Origin: Thalassotalea_F euphylliae
GTDB taxonomy: Bacteria; Pseudomonadota; Gammaproteobacteria; Enterobacterales; Alteromonadaceae
Length of the DNA: 64,000 bases
Direction of reading: 5' to 3'
NCBI RefSeq assembly: GCF_042682785.1
Contig: NZ_JBHUIB010000003.1
Coordinates: 372,001-436,000, forward strand
Of the stretch, positions 36,168 to 45,896 are shown one piece after another; within the stretch, counting starts at the first letter, position 1, and the number at the start of each line of letters is the position of its first letter. A model generated the notes under the pieces. That model saw only the letters and a list, made by a program, of their open reading frames with translations. It had not been told where the DNA came from and did not search any database. Made by a program: the position numbers and the translations under genes.

Positions 36168-36851
36168 TTGGAAGCTGCATTTTGGCATGGGGTCTGGGAA
36201 AGAAACACGATAGGTTTCCACCAGGACTCCATTCATCCATTTTTATCTGGTGCCCTTGAAAAGCACTTACTGCAAGATAAGATAGCTAGGAAGTCTAAGT
36301 CAGATTTACAGCGCGCGGTGTTTGTTCCTTTGTGCGGGAAGTCCCTTGATATGTTTTGGTGGGCAGAGCGCGCAAAAGTGGTCGGTAATGAACTGAGCGG
36401 TATTGCTTGTCGCGATTTCTTTACTGAACAATCACTTGATTATACCTCTCATCAAGCAGGTAAGTTTACCGTATATTCCTATGAAGAAATCACGCTATAT
36501 CAGGGTGATTTCTTTTCATTGAAAGCTGATGAGCTTCCCTCGTTCACCTACATTTATGACAGAGCAGCATTGATTGCTCTTCCAGAAGCAATGCAACAAG
36601 CTTATTGCGATCATTTGTCGTCATTTATTGAGGATGGAACGACGTTATATTTAATCAGTGTGGAGTTCCCAGAAGAAGAGCTCAAAGGGCCGCCATTTCC
36701 GATAGTTTCAAAAGATGTAGAGTCGCTATTTAGTGGTTTTGATATAGAATTAGTTGCGGAACGCGATGTACCTAACAAGCAGTTTGCGAGAAGGACTTTC
36801 GATGTCAGCTTTTTGAAAGAAAAGCTTTATGCAATAAAAAAGGCGCTTTAA
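36168..36851 (+). CDS. tpm: thiopurine S-methyltransferase family protein
   Basis: TPMT-type SAM-dependent methyltransferases act on thiopurines and, in bacteria, on selenium or tellurium oxyanions; the natural substrate is unclear. The 227-residue protein starts with TTG at 36168, after CGGAG, and gives the family's N-terminus EAAFWHGVWERNTIGFHQ. The SAM-binding loop is VFVPLCGKSLDMFWWAE and the YDRAALIALP motif is intact. It begins three bases after the sohB stop and its stop lies inside a bidirectional terminator. Confidence 0.92.
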   Translation: MEAAFWHGVWERNTIGFHQDSIHPFLSGALEKHLLQDKIARKSKSDLQRAVFVPLCGKSLDMFWWAERAKVVGNELSGIACRDFFTEQSLDYTSHQAGKFTVYSYEEITLYQGDFFSLKADELPSFTYIYDRAALIALPEAMQQAYCDHLSSFIEDGTTLYLISVEFPEEELKGPPFPIVSKDVESLFSGFDIELVAERDVPNKQFARRTFDVSFLKEKLYAIKKAL

Positions 36852-36862
36852 GCGCCTTTTTT
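36836..36862. terminator. bidirectional terminator between tpm and the NhaC gene
   Basis: Twelve-base arms (36836-36847 and 36851-36862) around TTA with A and T runs on either side. The tpm stop codon is part of the loop. Confidence 0.92.
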
Positions 36863-36874
36863 ATATAGACATAA

Positions 36875-38182
36875 TCACTTAGTTATCTTCCAAAACGCAA
36901 TCAGCGCAGCGAAAAACAATATCATTGGATAAAAAGCAAATACGACAACACTTGCCGGTGAAATGCCAATCGTGGCCCCTAACAACAACGCTTGTGCACC
37001 ATATGGTAAAAGGCCTTGGTTTATACATGCGAATATATCAAGCAAACTTGCGGACTCTGCTGGTGTTAGTTTGCCATCGGTAGCAAGATCTTTTGCGGTT
37101 TCACCGGTCACGATTATCGATACGGTGTTATTCGCTGTGAAAAAGTTGGCGCTAAATGCCAGAGAAGCGATACCTAGCCCAGCAGCACGTTTAGGGTTGT
37201 TCGGGCTTAAACGGCTTGCGGTTGCTTTAATTTTTGCTGTCAACGCTGCCAAGCCACCTTGCTGGCGAACCAATTCGCTTAAACCACCAATAAATAGCGC
37301 GAGAATGAACACATCCTGCACGTTGGAAAAACCTTTGTTAATGTCAGTCACTAGGGCTGTCATCTCGTAACCGTTTGTGATTAAACCAACAAAAGCCGCT
37401 AATAAAATACCGACCAATAGCACAACGAAAACGTTAATACCATACAAGGCAAGCCCTAAAATTACGATGTAAGGTAAGAGCCCAATAACGTCTATATCTT
37501 TTTCTGCTTGGTAGTCCGCGCTGCCGCCCAACAACGAAAAAATAACCAAAGATAGAATAGCTGCTGGCAGTGCAAACTTAAAGTTTACTCTGAATTTGTC
37601 TTTCATGTGTGCGCCTTGGCTACGGGTAGAGGCGATAGTTGTATCTGAAATAATCGATAAGTTGTCGCCGAAAATTGCGCCTGAAAGAATAGAGCCTGCT
37701 ACAAGAGCAGGGCTTAAACCGGCAGTTTCGATAAAGCCAGCAGCAATAGGCGCTATTGCGGCAATGGTGCCAACAGATGTACCCATTGCTGTTGACAGAA
37801 AAGCAGCGACAATAAATAAGCCTGGGATAATTAAATACTCGGGGAGTATAGCTAGCCCAAGTTGGACACTAGCATCTACGCTGCCCGTTGCTTTCGCTAC
37901 CACGGCAAAAGCGCCGGCTAGCAAGTAAATCAGACACATCGTAATGATATTGTTATGACCAGCACCAGCGATAAATTGTTGCACTTGCTCGTTGATGCTT
38001 GATTTCCCCATTGCAATAGCAACAACGATTGCAGGAATGATAGCTACAGATGCGGGTAGCTGGTAAAAAGCAAACTCTACGCCTTGTAAAGATAGGACAA
38101 TACCTGTGCCAAGGAATAGCACCAAAAATACACCAAAAGGGATAAGACTTTTGAGCTGAGGTGCAGATGCGTTGTTAACCAT
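36875..38182 (-). CDS. NhaC-family Na+/H+ antiporter
   Basis: This 435-residue protein has about eleven hydrophobic segments and the NhaC signature region GTSVGTIAAIAPIAAGF and GAIFGDNLSIISDTTIASTRSQG, which is also seen in related Na+/lactate-malate antiporters. It probably exchanges sodium for protons, possibly coupled to an organic acid, in the inner membrane. It is a single gene, convergent with tpm and divergent from fklB. Confidence 0.9.
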   Translation of the reverse strand: MVNNASAPQLKSLIPFGVFLVLFLGTGIVLSLQGVEFAFYQLPASVAIIPAIVVAIAMGKSSINEQVQQFIAGAGHNNIITMCLIYLLAGAFAVVAKATGSVDASVQLGLAILPEYLIIPGLFIVAAFLSTAMGTSVGTIAAIAPIAAGFIETAGLSPALVAGSILSGAIFGDNLSIISDTTIASTRSQGAHMKDKFRVNFKFALPAAILSLVIFSLLGGSADYQAEKDIDVIGLLPYIVILGLALYGINVFVVLLVGILLAAFVGLITNGYEMTALVTDINKGFSNVQDVFILALFIGGLSELVRQQGGLAALTAKIKATASRLSPNNPKRAAGLGIASLAFSANFFTANNTVSIIVTGETAKDLATDGKLTPAESASLLDIFACINQGLLPYGAQALLLGATIGISPASVVVFAFYPMILFFAALIAFWKITK

Positions 38183-38441
38183 GTGTTCTCTCAGTTTCTT
38201 GTTGTTATGGTGTTGTTATAACACCCAAACATAAAAATCGATAGTGATTGGCGGCATTATAAGGGGTTAATTAAAAGTGTCAATCTAGATGTTTAGATGG
38301 CTAAACTGGGTTGAAAAATTGCACAATAATCAATGAAGCGACTCTGCAGAAAGAAATACAAGTCAGTACAACTAACTACTACTTAATCGGTTGAGTCTAT
38401 GCTATTCTTGCCGCCAATTTTTTAATCGAAAAGATAAGCTA

Positions 38442-39062
38442 ATGTCAGATAACAAATTTGAATCTATCGAACAACGTGTAAGCTACGGTGTAGGTCGTCA
38501 ACTAGGTGACCAGCTTCGCAATAACCCTTTTAAAGACTTCGACGTAACGGCTGTTCAAGCTGGTTTAGCAGACGCACTTGCAGGTGCTGCTAGTCAAGTT
38601 AACGATCAAGAGTTAAACGAAGCATTTGCAGTAGTGTCTAAGAAACTTCAAGAAGAAGAGCAAGCAGCAGCGAAAGTAAAAGCGGCTGAAGGCGAAGAGT
38701 TCTTAGCTAAGAATGCTGAACGTGAAGAAGTAACAGTTACAGAATCTGGCTTACAGTACGAAATTATTACGGATGCTGAAGGCGACAAGCCAACTGCGGC
38801 GTCTACTGTTCGCACACACTACCACGGTACATTCATCAATGGCGACGTTTTTGACAGTTCATACGATCGTGGACAACCTGCAGAATTCCCTGTTGGCGGA
38901 GTTATCGCTGGTTGGACTGAAGCGCTACAGTTAATGAGCGTGGGTGCAAAATGGCGTTTATACATTCCTTACAACCTAGCGTATGGCGAGCGTGGCTCAC
39001 AGGGTGCTATCCCTCCGTACTCTGCGTTAGTATTTGATGTTGAGTTACTAGACATCCTTTAA
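38442..39062 (+). CDS. fklB: FKBP-type peptidyl-prolyl cis-trans isomerase FklB
   Basis: FklB (FKBP22) is a dimeric cytoplasmic prolyl isomerase. The 206-residue product, the same length as in E. coli, has an N-terminal dimerisation region (about residues 1-90, RVSYGVGRQLGDQL) and a C-terminal FKBP domain (about 105-206) with VRTHYHGTFINGDVFDSSY, GWTEALQLMSVGAKWRLYIP and YGERGSQGAIPPYSALVF. ATG 38442 matches the E. coli start; an in-frame upstream start adds unlike residues. A strong terminator follows. Confidence 0.95.
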   Translation: MSDNKFESIEQRVSYGVGRQLGDQLRNNPFKDFDVTAVQAGLADALAGAASQVNDQELNEAFAVVSKKLQEEEQAAAKVKAAEGEEFLAKNAEREEVTVTESGLQYEIITDAEGDKPTAASTVRTHYHGTFINGDVFDSSYDRGQPAEFPVGGVIAGWTEALQLMSVGAKWRLYIPYNLAYGERGSQGAIPPYSALVFDVELLDIL

Positions 39063-39064
39063 AT

Positions 39065-39092
39065 AAAAAAGCCGGGTTTTCCCGGCTTTTTT
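39065..39092 (+). terminator. rho-independent terminator after fklB
   Basis: A perfect GCCGGG/CCCGGC stem flanked by six As and six Ts around a TTTT loop, two bases after the fklB stop. Confidence 0.95.
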
Positions 39093-39259
39093 GTGCTTAT
39101 AGCATAGAACTCTAGCACGTAGCTTTAGCGGTGCTATAAATAAAAATTGTGAAGCTTAGCGAACATGTTCGTTAAACCATAAAGTCGCATTGCTTCATTC
39201 GTTTTAGCCGCAACTGCTCGGCTAGCATTAAGAATATTGAAACTAGTTAAGGGGATTAC

Positions 39260-39688
39260 TTGCAAACCGAATTAGCGGTATTGTTCAGTCAATACATCAA
39301 AGCTTTCGCCCAATGCTCTATGGCGGGCGTCAAATCTTGCTATCAAATACCTTGTGTTATGTCGACACCCGAAAAACTCTTGCTGCTAAACAATGAGAAA
39401 AGTTTTGAACAAGAATTCGAACAAATATTTTCGATGGTGAGAAGCGCTAAGCTGACAGCGTTTAAAGTAAGCGCCGCGAGTTTTGAGGAAATTAATGAAA
39501 ATACAGCGTTAGTTGCAATCGATTGGGAGTTTATTGATAGCACTAATAACGTTTTTGCACAGTTTACGGCAATTTATCATTTAACAAATTCGCCAAGCGG
39601 TTTTAAAATCTTCAACGTCATTTCTCATGACGTACCGCAAGGAAATTCCTTGAATAATCCGCTAAAAATAACAATGGAGCAGGCATAA
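39260..39688 (+). CDS. hypothetical protein, possible NTF2-like fold
   Basis: This 142-residue soluble protein starts with TTG at 39260 after AAGGGG, the only good ribosome binding site here. The pattern of an N-terminal helix (LAVLFSQYIKAF), a central helix-strand region and two amphipathic strands at the end (TALVAIDWEFIDSTNN, TAIYHLTNSPSGFKIFNVI) is like SnoaL/NTF2-type proteins. The assignment is tentative. It ends three bases before dapB and is probably in its operon. Function unknown. Confidence 0.6.
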   Translation: MQTELAVLFSQYIKAFAQCSMAGVKSCYQIPCVMSTPEKLLLLNNEKSFEQEFEQIFSMVRSAKLTAFKVSAASFEEINENTALVAIDWEFIDSTNNVFAQFTAIYHLTNSPSGFKIFNVISHDVPQGNSLNNPLKITMEQA

Positions 39689-39691
39689 CCA

Positions 39692-40495
39692 ATGACAATT
39701 AAAGTCGCTATTTTAGGCTGTAGTGGCCGTATGGGAAGAAACTTAATTCAGGCTGCGCACGAGCATGAGCAGATAGAGCTTGTTGGTGGCACGGTAAGGC
39801 CAAGTTCTTCGTTTGTGAACTTTGATTTGGGTGAACTTGCTGGAATTGGCGCTATTGGAATTAAAACGCAAACAACAATAGACGCAGTTGAGCATGCTGA
39901 TGTGTTAATCGACTTTACCAGCATTGAGTCTACACTCGAAAACCTTGCGTGGTGTAAAGCACGTAACAAAGCAATAGTTATCGGCACGACAGGATTTAGT
40001 GACGAACAGGTTAATGAAATAACAAATGCAGGGCAGTCAGCACCAGTTTTGTTAGCACCGAATACTAGTGTAGGCGTCAATTTATTGTTCAAGTTGCTAG
40101 AAATTACCGCAAAAGCAATTGGCGACTATACTGATATAGAAATTTTTGAAGCGCATCACCGCTTTAAGAAAGATGCTCCGTCAGGCACTGCAGTAAAAAT
40201 GGGACAAGTTATTGCTGAAACCTTAGGCAGAGACTTAAACGAATGTGCTGTTTATGGTCGTGAAGGGATTACAGAAGAGCGTGATCCTAAAACAATCGGT
40301 TTTGCAACTGTCAGAGCAGGGGATGTGGTTGGAGAACATACGGCATTCTTTGCAGATTTGGGCGAAAGACTCGAAATCACCCATAAAGCCAGTTCGAGGA
40401 TGACATTTGCGTTGGGAGCAATGCGCGCAGCGCTATGGCTAGCAAGCGCTGAAAACGGGTATTACGATATGCAAGATGTGCTTGGCTTAAAGTAA
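39692..40495 (+). CDS. dapB: 4-hydroxy-tetrahydrodipicolinate reductase
   Basis: DapB makes tetrahydrodipicolinate in the diaminopimelate/lysine pathway. The 267-residue product has the Rossmann motif ILGCSGRMGRNLI, the substrate segment EIFEAHHRFKKDAPSGTAVKMG with the catalytic His and Lys, and the C-terminal GERLEITHKASSRMTFALGA. It begins three bases after the preceding hypothetical gene. carAB follows after 269 bases, as in E. coli. Confidence 0.97.
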   Translation: MTIKVAILGCSGRMGRNLIQAAHEHEQIELVGGTVRPSSSFVNFDLGELAGIGAIGIKTQTTIDAVEHADVLIDFTSIESTLENLAWCKARNKAIVIGTTGFSDEQVNEITNAGQSAPVLLAPNTSVGVNLLFKLLEITAKAIGDYTDIEIFEAHHRFKKDAPSGTAVKMGQVIAETLGRDLNECAVYGREGITEERDPKTIGFATVRAGDVVGEHTAFFADLGERLEITHKASSRMTFALGAMRAALWLASAENGYYDMQDVLGLK

Positions 40496-40764
40496 AAAGG
40501 TAAGGCTTATTGTCATAAAATACGAATAAGTAAAATTAGAAAAGGTACACTTTTGGCCGTTTAGTTAAGAAAAGGAATTAAACAGCTAATTTTCTATGAT
40601 TTTACTAGACGTAAGATGAGAATGGGCGTAGAATGCGCGGAATTTGTCAAAAATTTGCATTTGCAAGCCAAAAGACGGATTACAGACCAATTTTCGCGCT
40701 TAATGAATTTGGCTAAAAATCAGCCAAAAATTGTTGAGTTTATTTTCTTCTTTCGGAGGTTAAA

Positions 40765-41892
40765 TTGACTAAATCTGCCATTTTGGTGCTCGAAGACGGC
40801 ACTATATTTAACGGCACCGCCATTGGTGCAGAAGGTGTAGCAGTTGGTGAAGTGGTGTTCAACACTTCAATGACCGGTTACCAAGAAATCCTTACTGATC
40901 CTTCCTACGCAGAACAAATAGTTACCCTCACTTATCCCCACATTGGCAATACTGGTACTAATAAAGAAGACGAAGAGTCTAGCACCATTTGGGCAAAAGG
41001 CTTGGTGATTCGTGACTTACCATTATTGGCAAGTAATTTTAGAAATGAAGAAAATTTGAGCGACTATCTAAAGCGCAATAACATTTTAGGTATTGCTGAT
41101 ATTGATACGCGTAAGCTGACGCGTATTTTACGTGAAAAAGGTGCTCAAAACGGCTGTATCTTAGCAGGCGACAACATTGATGAAGCCAAGGCTCTAGCTG
41201 AAGCAAAGGGGTTCCCAGGCTTAAAGGGAATGGACCTTGCAAAAGTTGTTTCAACAAAAGAACAATATGAGTGGACAGAAGGCAGTTGGCAGCTAGGCAA
41301 AGGCCATGTAACACCAGAAAACTTCGACTTTCACGTAGTTGCTTACGATTTCGGTGCGAAGCACAATATTTTACGTATGTTAGTGGATCGTGGCTGTAAG
41401 CTAACTGTAGTACCTGCGCAAACGCCTGCCGCTGATGTACTCGCCATGAACCCTGACGGGATTTTCCTTTCAAATGGTCCTGGTGACCCAGAACCATGTG
41501 ATTACGCTATTGCTGCAATTCAATCATTTCTAGAAACTGATATTCCAGTGTTTGGTATTTGTTTAGGACACCAACTTCTCGGCTTAGCAAGTGGCGCTAA
41601 GACAATAAAAATGAAGTTTGGTCACCATGGTGGTAACCACCCGGTTAAAGATATTGACCGTGATGTTGTGATGATCACAGCACAGAACCATGGTTTTGCT
41701 GTTGATGAAAACAATATGTCTGACAATTTACGTGTGACACATACTTCGTTATTCGACGGCACTATCCAAGGTATTCATCGTACAGACAAGCCAGCATTCA
41801 GCTTCCAAGGTCACCCTGAAGCAAGCCCTGGTCCACATGACGCTGCGCCGTTATTTGACCACTTCATCGATTTAATAAAAGCATCTAAATAA
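40765..41892 (+). CDS. carA: carbamoyl-phosphate synthase small subunit
   Basis: CarA is the glutaminase subunit that feeds ammonia to CarB for arginine and pyrimidine synthesis. The 375-residue product has the N-terminal CPSase domain (about residues 1-150) and a class I amidotransferase domain (about 190-375) with the catalytic Cys in FGICLGHQLLGLA and FQGHPEASPGP. Translation starts with TTG at 40765, preceded by GGAGGT; E. coli carA also uses a non-ATG start. The 269 bases upstream have no clear ArgR pair that I can read. Confidence 0.98.
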   Translation: MTKSAILVLEDGTIFNGTAIGAEGVAVGEVVFNTSMTGYQEILTDPSYAEQIVTLTYPHIGNTGTNKEDEESSTIWAKGLVIRDLPLLASNFRNEENLSDYLKRNNILGIADIDTRKLTRILREKGAQNGCILAGDNIDEAKALAEAKGFPGLKGMDLAKVVSTKEQYEWTEGSWQLGKGHVTPENFDFHVVAYDFGAKHNILRMLVDRGCKLTVVPAQTPAADVLAMNPDGIFLSNGPGDPEPCDYAIAAIQSFLETDIPVFGICLGHQLLGLASGAKTIKMKFGHHGGNHPVKDIDRDVVMITAQNHGFAVDENNMSDNLRVTHTSLFDGTIQGIHRTDKPAFSFQGHPEASPGPHDAAPLFDHFIDLIKASK

Positions 41893-41912
41893 GGTTAGGA
41901 GAGAAAAACACT

Positions 41913-44900
41913 ATGCCAAAACGTACTGACATAAAAAGTATTCTAATCTTAGGTGCAGGCCCAATTGTAATTGGCCAAGCATGTGAGTTTGACTACTCAG
42001 GTGCTCAAGCATGTAAAGCGCTTCGTGAAGAAGGCTACCGTGTAATCTTGGTTAACTCTAACCCTGCAACTATCATGACCGACCCAGAAATGGCAGATTC
42101 GACCTACATCGAACCTATTCACTGGGAAGTTGTTCGTAAAATTATTGAGAAAGAGCGTCCAGATGCCATTCTACCGACTATGGGTGGTCAAACTGCGCTT
42201 AACTGTGCACTAGAACTTGAGTCAAATGGTGTCTTAGCCGAATTCGACGTTGAGATGATCGGTGCAACGGCTGATGCGATTGATAAAGCGGAAAACCGTG
42301 AACGTTTTGACCAAGCTATGAAGAATATTGGCTTAGAATGTCCTCGCGCTGAAATTGTTCATTCAATGGAAGAAGCGAAGGAAACAGCTAAGCGTATCGG
42401 CTTCCCATGTATTATTCGTCCATCGTTTACCATGGGGGGTACAGGTGGCGGTATCGCGTACAACCAAGAAGAGTTCGAAACTATCTGTACGCGCGGTCTA
42501 GACCTATCACCAACAAATGAATTGTTGATTGATGAGTCGCTCATCGGTTGGAAAGAGTACGAGATGGAAGTTGTTCGTGACAAAAACGACAACTGTATCA
42601 TCATTTGTTCGATTGAAAACTTCGACCCAATGGGTATTCATACGGGTGACTCGATCACTGTCGCACCAGCACAAACCTTAACGGATAAAGAATACCAATT
42701 GATGCGTAACGCCTCACTTGCTGTACTTCGTGAGATTGGTGTTGAAACCGGTGGTTCAAACGTGCAGTTTGGCGTTAACCCGAAAGATGGTCGTATGGTT
42801 ATCATCGAGATGAACCCACGTGTTTCTCGTTCATCGGCATTAGCATCTAAAGCAACAGGTTTCCCTATTGCGAAAGTAGCAGCAAAACTTGCTGTTGGTT
42901 TCACATTAGATGAGCTTCAGAATGACATCACAGGTGGTGCAACTCCTGCTTCATTCGAACCAACAATTGATTACGTTGTAACGAAGATTCCTCGCTTTAA
43001 CTTTGAGAAGTTCGCAGGTTCTGAAGATCGCTTAACCACACAGATGAAGTCGGTTGGTGAAGTGATGGCAATTGGTCGTAATCAACAAGAGTCATTGCAA
43101 AAAGCATTGCGTGGCTTAGAAGTTGGTGCAAATGGCTTTGACCCGAAAGTCGACGTGAATGACCCTGAAGCCCGTTCTGAAATTATGCATGAGCTTCAAG
43201 AAGCTGGTGCAGACCGTATCTGGTATGTAGCTGACGCATTCCGCCTTGGTATGTCTGTTGACGACGTGTTTAATGCAACGAAAATTGACCGTTGGTTCTT
43301 AGTTCAAATTGAAGACATAGTGAATGAAGAGAAAGCATTAGCAGAAAGCGGTATGGCGGGCTTAGATGCAGCTGCACTTCGTCGCTTGAAACGCAAAGGT
43401 TTTGCTGACAAACGTTTGGCTGATGTTATTGGTGTTAACGAGTCAGAGATTCGTAAGAAGCGTCATGCTTCTGATATTCGTCCAGTTTACAAACGTGTAG
43501 ATACTTGTGCAGCGGAGTTTAGCTCTGATACGGCTTACATGTATTCGACATACGATGAAGAGTGTGAGTCAGCACCTTCAGACAAAGAAAAAATCATGAT
43601 TATCGGCGGTGGCCCAAACCGCATCGGTCAAGGTATCGAGTTTGATTACTGTTGTGTTCACGCTGCACTAGCAATGCGAGAAGACGGTTACGAGACAATT
43701 ATGGTTAACTGTAACCCAGAAACCGTGTCTACAGACTACGATACATCAGACCGTTTATACTTTGAGCCAGTAACGTTTGAAGACGTTTTGGAAATCGTAA
43801 ATGTAGAAAAACCAAAAGGCGTCATCGTACAATACGGTGGTCAAACTCCACTTAAATTGGCACGTGCGCTAGAAGCTGCTGGTGTGCCAATTATCGGTAC
43901 ATCTCCAGATGCCATTGACCGAGCTGAAGACCGTGAACGTTTCCAGCAAGCTGTCGATCGCTTAGGTCTTTTAACACCTCAAAACGCAACAGTAACGTCT
44001 TTAGAAGAAGCAGTTTCTGAAGCGAAGAACATCGGTTTCCCACTTGTTGTACGTCCATCTTATGTACTTGGTGGCCGCGCAATGGAAATTGTGTATGACG
44101 AGGATGACTTACGTCGTTACATGAACGAAGCGGTAAGCGTTTCGAACGACTCTCCAGTATTGCTTGATCACTTCCTAGATGACGCGGTTGAAGTTGATAT
44201 TGATGCAATTTGTGACGGCGAGAATGTTGTCATTGGTGGTATCATGCAACACATTGAACAAGCAGGTGTCCACTCAGGTGACTCAGCATGTTCTTTACCT
44301 GCATACAGCCTCAGCCAGGAAGTACAAGACGTAATGCGTGAGCAAGTGACTAAACTTGCTTTTGAATTAGGCGTAATAGGCCTGATGAACACGCAAATGG
44401 CGGTAAAAGATGGCAAGGTTTACCTTATCGAAGTTAACCCGCGTGCTGCACGTACGGTTCCATTTGTATCGAAAGCAACGTCAGTACCGTTAGCAAAAGT
44501 TGCCGCTCGTGTTATGTCAGGTAAGTCTTTGGCTGAACAGGGCGTTACTAAAGAAACGATTCCACCGTTCTTCTCAGTAAAAGAAGTGGTTATTCCTTTC
44601 AACAAGTTCCACGGTTCTGACCCATTAGTAGGTCCAGAAATGCGCTCAACTGGTGAAGTTATGGGCGTAGGTGACACATTCGAAGAAGCGTACGCTAAAG
44701 CGAACCTAGGTGCTGGTGTTGTGATTCCTAAGTCGGGTCGTGCACTTATTTCTGTACGTAACAGTGATAAAGAGCGCGTAGTTGAGCTTGGTAAGCAACT
44801 TGTTGCTTTAGGTTATGAGTTAGATGCTACGCACGGTACTGCTGTTGTATTGGGTGAAGCTGGCGTTCCATGCCGCCTAGTGAATAAAGTTCACGAGGGT

Positions 44901-45131
44901 CGACCGCATATTCTTGACCGTATTAAGAACAGCGAATACAGCTACATTATCAACACGACGGAAGGCCGTAAGGCTATTGAAGACTCTAAAGTACTTCGTG
45001 GTGGCGCATTGCGTTACAAAGTGCCTTACACGACAACGTTAAATGCTGCATTTGCTTCTTGTCAGGCCCATGCTGCAGACGACCGTAATACCGTGACTTC
45101 AATTCAAGAGTTACACAAACGTTGTAGCTAA
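41913..45131 (+). CDS. carB: carbamoyl-phosphate synthase large subunit
   Basis: CarB makes carbamoyl phosphate from bicarbonate, ammonia and two ATP. The 1072-residue protein has two similar ATP-grasp halves: the first with ILGAGPIVIGQACEFDYSGAQ and the second with IIGGGPNRIGQGIEFDYCCVH near residue 560. A C-terminal MGS-like allosteric domain spans about residues 935-1072. All halves are full length. It follows carA by 20 bases. Confidence 0.99.
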   Translation: MPKRTDIKSILILGAGPIVIGQACEFDYSGAQACKALREEGYRVILVNSNPATIMTDPEMADSTYIEPIHWEVVRKIIEKERPDAILPTMGGQTALNCALELESNGVLAEFDVEMIGATADAIDKAENRERFDQAMKNIGLECPRAEIVHSMEEAKETAKRIGFPCIIRPSFTMGGTGGGIAYNQEEFETICTRGLDLSPTNELLIDESLIGWKEYEMEVVRDKNDNCIIICSIENFDPMGIHTGDSITVAPAQTLTDKEYQLMRNASLAVLREIGVETGGSNVQFGVNPKDGRMVIIEMNPRVSRSSALASKATGFPIAKVAAKLAVGFTLDELQNDITGGATPASFEPTIDYVVTKIPRFNFEKFAGSEDRLTTQMKSVGEVMAIGRNQQESLQKALRGLEVGANGFDPKVDVNDPEARSEIMHELQEAGADRIWYVADAFRLGMSVDDVFNATKIDRWFLVQIEDIVNEEKALAESGMAGLDAAALRRLKRKGFADKRLADVIGVNESEIRKKRHASDIRPVYKRVDTCAAEFSSDTAYMYSTYDEECESAPSDKEKIMIIGGGPNRIGQGIEFDYCCVHAALAMREDGYETIMVNCNPETVSTDYDTSDRLYFEPVTFEDVLEIVNVEKPKGVIVQYGGQTPLKLARALEAAGVPIIGTSPDAIDRAEDRERFQQAVDRLGLLTPQNATVTSLEEAVSEAKNIGFPLVVRPSYVLGGRAMEIVYDEDDLRRYMNEAVSVSNDSPVLLDHFLDDAVEVDIDAICDGENVVIGGIMQHIEQAGVHSGDSACSLPAYSLSQEVQDVMREQVTKLAFELGVIGLMNTQMAVKDGKVYLIEVNPRAARTVPFVSKATSVPLAKVAARVMSGKSLAEQGVTKETIPPFFSVKEVVIPFNKFHGSDPLVGPEMRSTGEVMGVGDTFEEAYAKANLGAGVVIPKSGRALISVRNSDKERVVELGKQLVALGYELDATHGTAVVLGEAGVPCRLVNKVHEGRPHILDRIKNSEYSYIINTTEGRKAIEDSKVLRGGALRYKVPYTTTLNAAFASCQAHAADDRNTVTSIQELHKRCS

Positions 45132-45222
45132 ATATAACGTAATGATATTCGGCAAGGTGAAACTTCACTTTGTCGAATCATGACAGTTTTGTTATGCTAA
45201 TAATCATTACCGTAAATTATGC

Positions 45223-45257
45223 ATAAAGGTGGTTCATAGCCACCTTTATCTTTTTCT
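45223..45257 (+). terminator. terminator hairpin between carB and greA
   Basis: Ten-base arms (45223-45232 and 45240-45249) around a seven-base loop, followed by a T-rich run, 25 bases before the greA start. A second, longer hairpin without a T run lies at 45147-45178. Confidence 0.8.
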
Positions 45258-45273
45258 AGGATTAGACGTTTAG

Positions 45274-45750
45274 ATGAACCAGTATCCAATGACCTTGCAA
45301 GGCGCTGAAGCTTTGCGTGAAGAGTTGAACGAATTAAAAACTGTAAAGCGCCCGCAAATTGTTGAAGCTATTGCTGAAGCGCGTGAGCACGGCGATTTGA
45401 AAGAGAATGCCGAATACCATGCCGCACGTGAGCAGCAGGGTTTTTGTGAAGGCCGTATTCAAGATATTGAAGGCAAGTTAGGCAATGCACAAATCATCGA
45501 TGTCACGAAGATTCCTAATTCAGGGAAAGTGATCTTCGGTGTAACTGTTGGTTTGTTGAATATTGAAACTGACGAAGAAGTGACCTATCAAATTGTTGGT
45601 GATGATGAAGCGGATATTAAAAATAACCGCATTTCTGTCAACTCTCCAATTGCGCGTGGTCTAATCGGCAAGACAGTCGACTCTGAAGTAGAGATCAAGA
45701 CACCAGCTGGCTTAGTGGAATATGAAATTATTTCGGTAGAGCACATTTAG
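45274..45750 (+). CDS. greA: transcription elongation factor GreA
   Basis: GreA stimulates RNA polymerase to cleave backtracked transcripts. The 158-residue product has the N-terminal coiled coil (about residues 1-75) with the functional acidic tip DLKENAEYHAAREQQ and a C-terminal FKBP-like domain. It is in the order greA-yhbY-rlmE-ftsH seen in E. coli, apart from the binding-protein gene at 45897. Confidence 0.98.
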   Translation: MNQYPMTLQGAEALREELNELKTVKRPQIVEAIAEAREHGDLKENAEYHAAREQQGFCEGRIQDIEGKLGNAQIIDVTKIPNSGKVIFGVTVGLLNIETDEEVTYQIVGDDEADIKNNRISVNSPIARGLIGKTVDSEVEIKTPAGLVEYEIISVEHI

Positions 45751-45770
45751 AAGCCCGTTAGAGTTTCGTT

Positions 45771-45797
45771 AAAAAGGCGCCAATAGGCGCCTTTTTT
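45771..45797 (+). terminator. rho-independent terminator after greA
   Basis: Eleven-base arms (45771-45781 and 45786-45796; GGCGCC core) around AATA, followed by Ts. Confidence 0.93.
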
Positions 45798-45896
45798 GGG
45801 TTGTGTAATAGGGAGTCAACTGCTGACTTGTTTTTATGAGCAAGCATATATAGTCTTTTAGGTGTCAATTACCTTTAAACTAGTCGCCCTGTTGAT

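Noticed and set aside
40532..40597. Inverted repeat AAAATTAG ... CTAATTTT upstream of carA
   Set aside because: Eight AT-rich bases more than 45 bases apart are expected by chance in this composition.
40496..40764. ArgR or PurR operators before carA
   Set aside because: I searched by eye for paired ArgR boxes and a PurR palindrome and found only scattered half-matches, such as TTGCATTTGCAA. None has the right partner or spacing.
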